NCBI GenBank assembly: GCA_017623335.1
Contig: JAGAPI010000273.1
Location: forward strand, 1-8,011
Length of the DNA: 8,011 nucleotides
Reading direction: 5' to 3'
Origin: Prevotella sp.
GTDB taxonomy: Bacteria > Bacteroidota > Bacteroidia > Bacteroidales > Bacteroidaceae
Notes under the pieces: model-generated
What the model was told of the DNA's origin: nothing
Seen by the model: only the letters and a program-made list of their open reading frames with translations
Database searches by the model: none
Shown here: positions 5,850 through 8,011 of the stretch, in pieces
Layout: each line of letters opens with the position of its first letter
How positions within the stretch are numbered: position 1 is the first letter of the stretch
Made by a program: the position numbers and the translations under genes

Positions 5850-7484
5850 CTATGTAAATTTAGTGTAAGTCTTTCCGTTTGGCATCTCAACCTCTTGGAT
5901 CACCGTCGGACACGGTAAATCCTCGATAGAGAAGTCCCTCTCTGCCTGGTCTATCATTATTTTCGACCCTGTAAAAGCGTAATACTCTGCATCCTCTTCT
6001 GTTGGATTGCCATCAGAATCCCTCTTCTTTGCGAATTGATGCCGTTCGACCGTTTTGCCGTTTTCGGTGATTTCGGTTGTACGGATAATTCGCTTGAATC
6101 TAATGGCGAGAGCCTTCTCCGGCTGTTTCTGAATCACCTGTGATGTGTTGCCGTTGCTATCCTCTATCGTGACAGCAACATCTTTTTTAGCGATTTTAGA
6201 GTCCGTGATGACATAATCTGTCAAAAACAGCTTTAACTCCCCCCCCGCTGGCACATTATGCTTTGTGACAATAGATGAAAATGGCACTTTTTGTTCTGGG
6301 TCCATGCCCTTAAACGGCGGTTTTGTCCGTCTTTTTTTGATGATTTTACCGAGTGATTTTTCCATACCTAATGATTTAAATAAATTAACCGTATCAGCAT
6401 GTTTCACAAAACCAATGAGGCTTGACTGCCTGATGCGTATCTGCTCCTCGTCGAGTCCTTTCTTCTGCAGCTTACGGATATTCCTCGCCAGTTGCTGTTT
6501 GTTGCGCTTGCACATCTCAACGTGGTCGTGGAAAAAGACATATCCGCAGACTCTTATTCCCATCCAAGTGGGACGGATTTGATGGTCTTGGTTGAGCGTG
6601 CAGTGATAGTCACGCTCAAGAATCATCAGGCATTGAATGCGTATAAAGCGCAAAAATGTCTTATCCTCATGCATGACGATGATATTGTCAACAAAGCGAT
6701 AATAGTGCTTCAGCCCTTCACGGCAAAAGCGCTCAAAACGCTCTCCAAGCCATATCGAGCCATGTGCCAGTTCTGCCTCCTCATCTGGAGTCCGAGCCGT
6801 CATTATCTTTTCAGAGATGTACCACTGTTTCCAGTAGGTCAGCTTTTCCGGGTCATCAACGATGCGGAAACACCGCTCAGCAAGCCTGTCGAAATCAGAG
6901 AAGTACAGCATACCATACAGCTGTGCCAGCTTGATTCCAAGCGGCGCACCTTGCTGGTAACTGTCGATCACCTTATATATAAACCGCCGAATTTTTCCCG
7001 ATTTGAAGCGATTGTCCACTTTTTGTTTGAGAACAATGTGGTCCATCATAGGGAAGTAGTGATGAATGTCCATTGAGAGGTTATAGAACACCTCACGCTG
7101 GCTGCTCCGATATAAATCATTACGGATAAAGCGGAACATGGCATGGTTGCCGAGTCCAGGGCGCACAGCAGGCGCACGCCAAGAAATGCCGTCGTACACC
7201 TGTTGTTCGTAAGGCAGTATAGCCGCAGCCTCTGTCACATGGTCGTGCACAGGAGCCTTGGCAAGCTGCCTCTCCTTTTTCTCAAAGATAACTTTCTTTT
7301 TGTAGCCCGAAGGCACAAAAGTCTCATTAATGATGTCATCGAGCACAAGGCGCAGGTTTGCGTCGAGGTCTTTCTCATATTCGATGATGTCGCGCCTTTT
7401 GCGCTTACCCTCAGAATATTTGTCGTATGCCCTCTGAGCATTCTCCAGCGTCTCGTTCTCCTTACCATCCTTGATGCGTCGCAT
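5850..7484 (-). CDS. Divergent DGR-type reverse transcriptase with C-terminal extension
   Basis: RNA-directed DNA polymerase expected to copy the adjacent template RNA into mutagenised cDNA. The start is fixed: an in-frame TGA lies three codons before the only nearby ATG. The N-terminus (TLENAQRAYDKYSEGKRKRR; YEKDLDANLRLVLDDIINETF; YKKKVIFEKKERQLAKAP) follows the DGR/group II-like RT pattern. Motif A is LSMDIHHYFPMMDH with Asp139. Motif 4 is QGAPLGIKLAQ (178-188), where DGR RTs normally show GxxxSQ. The catalytic box is YRFVDNIIV, so Asp266 is followed by Asn267 instead of the second Asp; the codons GTTGACAAT are unambiguous in the sequence. Later come GIRVCGYVFF (309-318) and a thumb with LIGFVKHADTVNL (356-368). 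Between motif 4 and FVDN there are about 45 more residues than usual. Residues 414-544 form an extension I do not recognise, starting at a run of eight G. It lies directly downstream of the template repeat and upstream of the 129-residue gene. Confidence 0.9.
   Translation of the reverse strand: MRRIKDGKENETLENAQRAYDKYSEGKRKRRDIIEYEKDLDANLRLVLDDIINETFVPSGYKKKVIFEKKERQLAKAPVHDHVTEAAAILPYEQQVYDGISWRAPAVRPGLGNHAMFRFIRNDLYRSSQREVFYNLSMDIHHYFPMMDHIVLKQKVDNRFKSGKIRRFIYKVIDSYQQGAPLGIKLAQLYGMLYFSDFDRLAERCFRIVDDPEKLTYWKQWYISEKIMTARTPDEEAELAHGSIWLGERFERFCREGLKHYYRFVDNIIVMHEDKTFLRFIRIQCLMILERDYHCTLNQDHQIRPTWMGIRVCGYVFFHDHVEMCKRNKQQLARNIRKLQKKGLDEEQIRIRQSSLIGFVKHADTVNLFKSLGMEKSLGKIIKKRRTKPPFKGMDPEQKVPFSSIVTKHNVPAGGELKLFLTDYVITDSKIAKKDVAVTIEDSNGNTSQVIQKQPEKALAIRFKRIIRTTEITENGKTVERHQFAKKRDSDGNPTEEDAEYYAFTGSKIMIDQAERDFSIEDLPCPTVIQEVEMPNGKTYTKFT
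6239..6246 (-). repeat. Run of eight G in the RT coding strand
   Basis: The coding strand reads gcGGGGGGGGag, encoding Ala-Gly-Gly-Glu at residues 413-416. The run lies exactly where the recognisable RT fold ends and the C-terminal extension begins. Loss of one G would give Ser then TAA at once. Gain of one G would add 14 foreign codons and then TAA. Either event would release an RT of about 416-428 residues without the extension. Confidence 0.9.
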
Positions 7485-7495
7485 AGGGATTCAAG

Positions 7496-7524
7496 TGGGT
7501 CTGAGTGAAACATTAATGGGTCTG
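7496..7524 (-). repeat. Pair of 8-bp direct repeats just upstream of the RT start
   Basis: CAGACCCA occurs twice on the minus strand, 21 bases apart (7496-7503 and 7517-7524), within the last 40 bases before the RT ATG. The two-turn spacing would suit a protein bound on one DNA face, or an RNA-binding site controlling RT translation. The repeats are short, so chance remains possible. Confidence 0.4.
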
Positions 7525-7526
7525 TT

Positions 7527-7548
7527 GGGACATCTGTAGATTTGTCCC
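7527..7548 (-). other. Spacer hairpin 1 of the DGR RNA
   Basis: GGGACA, a 10-nt loop and TGTCCC form a perfect 6-bp stem between the template repeat and the RT. There is no T-run after it, so it is not a terminator. It is likely part of the folded 3' portion of the template RNA. Confidence 0.45.
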
Positions 7549-7555
7549 GACGGGT

Positions 7556-7592
7556 ATGACGCTCGGCATAATCCTACGAGTCTCGCCGTCAT
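7556..7592 (-). other. Spacer hairpin 2 of the DGR RNA
   Basis: ATGACG and CGTCAT pair across 25 bases. Inside them CTCG (7562-7565) can pair with CGAG (7577-7580), giving a longer interrupted stem. It lies between the end of the template repeat and hairpin 1 and is consistent with a structured spacer. Confidence 0.4.
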
Positions 7593-7646
7593 CTTTCGAT
7601 ATGTTCTCCCGATAGGGAAGGCTCACTTCCATGCAATTTTAAATCC

Positions 7647-7769
7647 ATTGAGGCACGCGCCCATGTTCGCATTGGCATCCGAGGGGGCATTGTTACCATT
7701 GAGGTACGCCGAGCCGGCATTGCCACCGTTGTCAGCATTGCCAAGACAACCGGCACCACGCAAACCGCG
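7647..7769 (-). repeat. DGR template repeat (TR)
   Basis: On the minus strand, in the frame matching the target gene, the segment reads RGLRGAGCLGNADNGGNAGS, then AYLNGNNAPSDANANMGACL, then N. It holds 22 adenines. All are at first or second codon positions: nine AAY, one GAC, one GAT, one TAC and one ATG codon. No third position is A until the GGA just past the 3' end. That is the DGR signature, in which adenine mutation varies residues without creating stops. The 3' portion GGGCGCGTGCCTC (7650-7662) is repeated exactly in the target gene at 7999-8011. The first 30 bases contain no A. A TAG lies immediately before the segment in this frame, so it is not itself translated as a gene. The 5' boundary is estimated because most of the VR is outside the window. 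Confidence 0.85.
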
Positions 7770-7805
7770 CTAAGAAGTTCTACCTGCTTTTTGTAAAAGC
7801 GGGTG

Positions 7806-7835
7806 CAAAGGTACACTTTTTCTGTCAAAAACAAT
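7806..7835 (-). promoter_or_regulatory. Bacteroidetes promoter for the template RNA and RT
   Basis: The minus strand reads ATTG, 18 bases, then TACCTTTG, a perfect TAnnTTTG -7 box with an acceptable -33 element. It is placed about 37 bases upstream of the template repeat, as expected for a dedicated DGR RNA promoter. The surrounding sequence is AT-rich. Confidence 0.65.
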
Positions 7836-7878
7836 AAGTCAAAGAACGAATTTTAATAAATTTTAAAAAGTCTCCAAA

Positions 7879-7912
7879 CCCCTTCGCTCCGCTCCTTGAC
7901 GGAGCGGAGGGG
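7879..7912 (-). terminator. 12-bp hairpin (one mismatch) after the DGR target gene
   Basis: CCCCTTCGCTCC and GGAGCGGAGGGG pair over 12 positions with a single mismatch and a 10-nt loop. A second CGCTCC copy allows an alternative 7-bp perfect stem (7889-7895 with 7901-7907). On the minus strand a TTTTT run follows about eight bases later. It may terminate the target gene or form part of the DGR homing structure downstream of the VR. Confidence 0.55.
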
Positions 7913-7926
7913 ACGCTCCCGCGTCC
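7911..7926 (-). other. GC-rich tetraloop hairpin downstream of the VR
   Basis: GGACGC-GGGA-GCGTCC on the minus strand is a perfect 6-bp stem with a GNRA-type tetraloop. Short GC-rich tetraloop hairpins downstream of the VR are known in other DGRs to promote retrohoming, and this is the closest match in shape here. It lies about 70 bases from the end of TR/VR identity, farther than in Bordetella phage. Confidence 0.45.
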
Positions 7927-7936
7927 GGTGTCCCTC

Positions 7937-7947
7937 GCGCTCCGCGC
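7937..7947 (-). other. Short GC hairpin directly after the target stop codon
   Basis: GCGC, a 3-nt loop and GCGC make a small stem that starts four bases after the target TAG on the minus strand. It is the first of three consecutive GC-rich hairpins in an otherwise AT-rich gap. Confidence 0.35.
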
Positions 7948-7950
7948 TTT

Positions 7951-8011
7951 CTATGCAATCAGTGCAGGCTCTGTGCTGAATGCTTTCACGAACTCACAGA
8001 GGCACGCGCCC
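7951..8011 (-). CDS. DGR target protein, C-terminal 19 residues (partial)
   Basis: Only the end of this gene is present: GACLCEFVKAFSTEPALIA then TAG. The frame is identified by its match to the template repeat, whose reading GACLN aligns with GACLC here. The Asn AAT of the TR is Cys TGT in the target, which is two changes, both at adenines, as DGR mutagenesis predicts. After that codon the nucleotide sequences diverge. By analogy with other phage DGRs, the product is probably a receptor-binding tail protein with a variable C-type-lectin-like end. No part of its body is visible, so the function is inferred from context. Confidence 0.7.
   Translation of the reverse strand, partial: GACLCEFVKAFSTEPALIA
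7999..8011 (-). repeat. 3' end of the DGR variable repeat (VR), candidate IMH
   Basis: GGGCGCGTGCCTC on the minus strand is identical to the 3' part of the template repeat at 7650-7662. It is GC-rich and contains no adenine, as expected of the initiation-of-mutagenic-homing (IMH) segment. The identity reaches the right edge, so the VR continues outside the window. Confidence 0.75.

Larger units (their letters stand above)
7485..7799 (-). ncRNA. DGR template RNA (TR plus 3' spacer), continuing into the RT message
   Basis: The predicted transcript starts near 7799, about seven bases after the TACCTTTG box. Its first bases can form the hairpin GCTTTT-ACA-AAAAGC (7786-7800). It then passes through the template repeat and about 160 nt of structured spacer before the RT ATG. 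In the Bordetella phage DGR, the spacer between TR and RT is needed to prime and support cDNA synthesis, so the spacer hairpins here probably play a similar part. I see no terminator before the RT, so the template RNA and the RT message are probably one transcript. Confidence 0.55.

Noticed and set aside
6492..7076. A 194-codon + strand frame opposite the RT
   Set aside because: It is antisense to conserved RT motifs, which explain the sequence fully.
5850..7484. RT of a retron, group II intron or Abi system
   Set aside because: The adjacent adenine-patterned TR with a match in a neighbouring gene is specific to DGRs. There is no intron maturase or endonuclease domain, no intron RNA, and the N-terminal and thumb patterns fit DGR RTs.
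7589..7834. An 81-codon minus-strand frame covering the template repeat
   Set aside because: It uses a different frame from the one matching the target gene, starts upstream of the -7 box, and owes its openness to the stop-avoiding composition of the TR.
7647..8011. Two copies of a GC-rich motif as a CRISPR or transposon end repeat
   Set aside because: There are only two copies in the same orientation, 349 bases apart, one inside a coding end and one in an adenine-patterned template; TR/VR explains both.

Overview
The window looks like the late region of a Bacteroidales (Bacteroides/Prevotella-type) tailed phage or prophage. Three observations support this. All recognisable genes lie on the minus strand. 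Shine-Dalgarno sequences are weak or absent, and several intergenic gaps carry the Bacteroidetes -7 box TAnnTTTG. The recognisable products are phage proteins: a TP901-type tail tape measure protein, a GH19 endolysin, a two-helix holin-like protein and a diversity-generating retroelement (DGR).

Read 5' to 3' on the minus strand (right to left), the window starts with the last 19 codons of a DGR target gene, which contain the end of its variable repeat (VR). Three GC-rich hairpins follow. Next come a good Bacteroidetes promoter, the DGR template repeat (TR), a structured spacer of about 160 nt and a 544-residue reverse transcriptase (RT). A 129-residue gene of uncertain role follows two bases after the RT, and a perfect-stem terminator closes this unit. 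A second promoter drives a holin and endolysin pair that overlap by 53 bp. The endolysin ORF is fused in frame to what looks like a membrane-anchored spanin lipoprotein. After a weaker terminator, a third promoter serves a small exported or membrane protein. A 13-bp perfect inverted repeat separates that gene from the start of the tape measure gene, which runs off the left edge after 1226 codons.

The TR/VR/RT assignment is the most informative result. The TR, read in the same frame as the VR, is dense in AAY codons. It has 22 adenines and none at a third codon position until just past a 13-bp identity shared with the target gene. The expected mechanism is copying of TR RNA by the RT with errors at adenines, followed by transfer of the cDNA into the target gene, probably a host-recognition tail protein.

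The RT is unusual. Its catalytic box reads FVDN rather than YxDD, and its motif 4 reads LGIKLAQ rather than LGxxxSQ. It carries an insertion before the catalytic box and a C-terminal extension of about 130 residues that begins exactly at a run of eight G. No separate Avd gene is visible. These features make it a candidate for a divergent DGR subtype with a fused accessory domain. No + strand gene, tRNA, rRNA, CRISPR array or insertion sequence was found.
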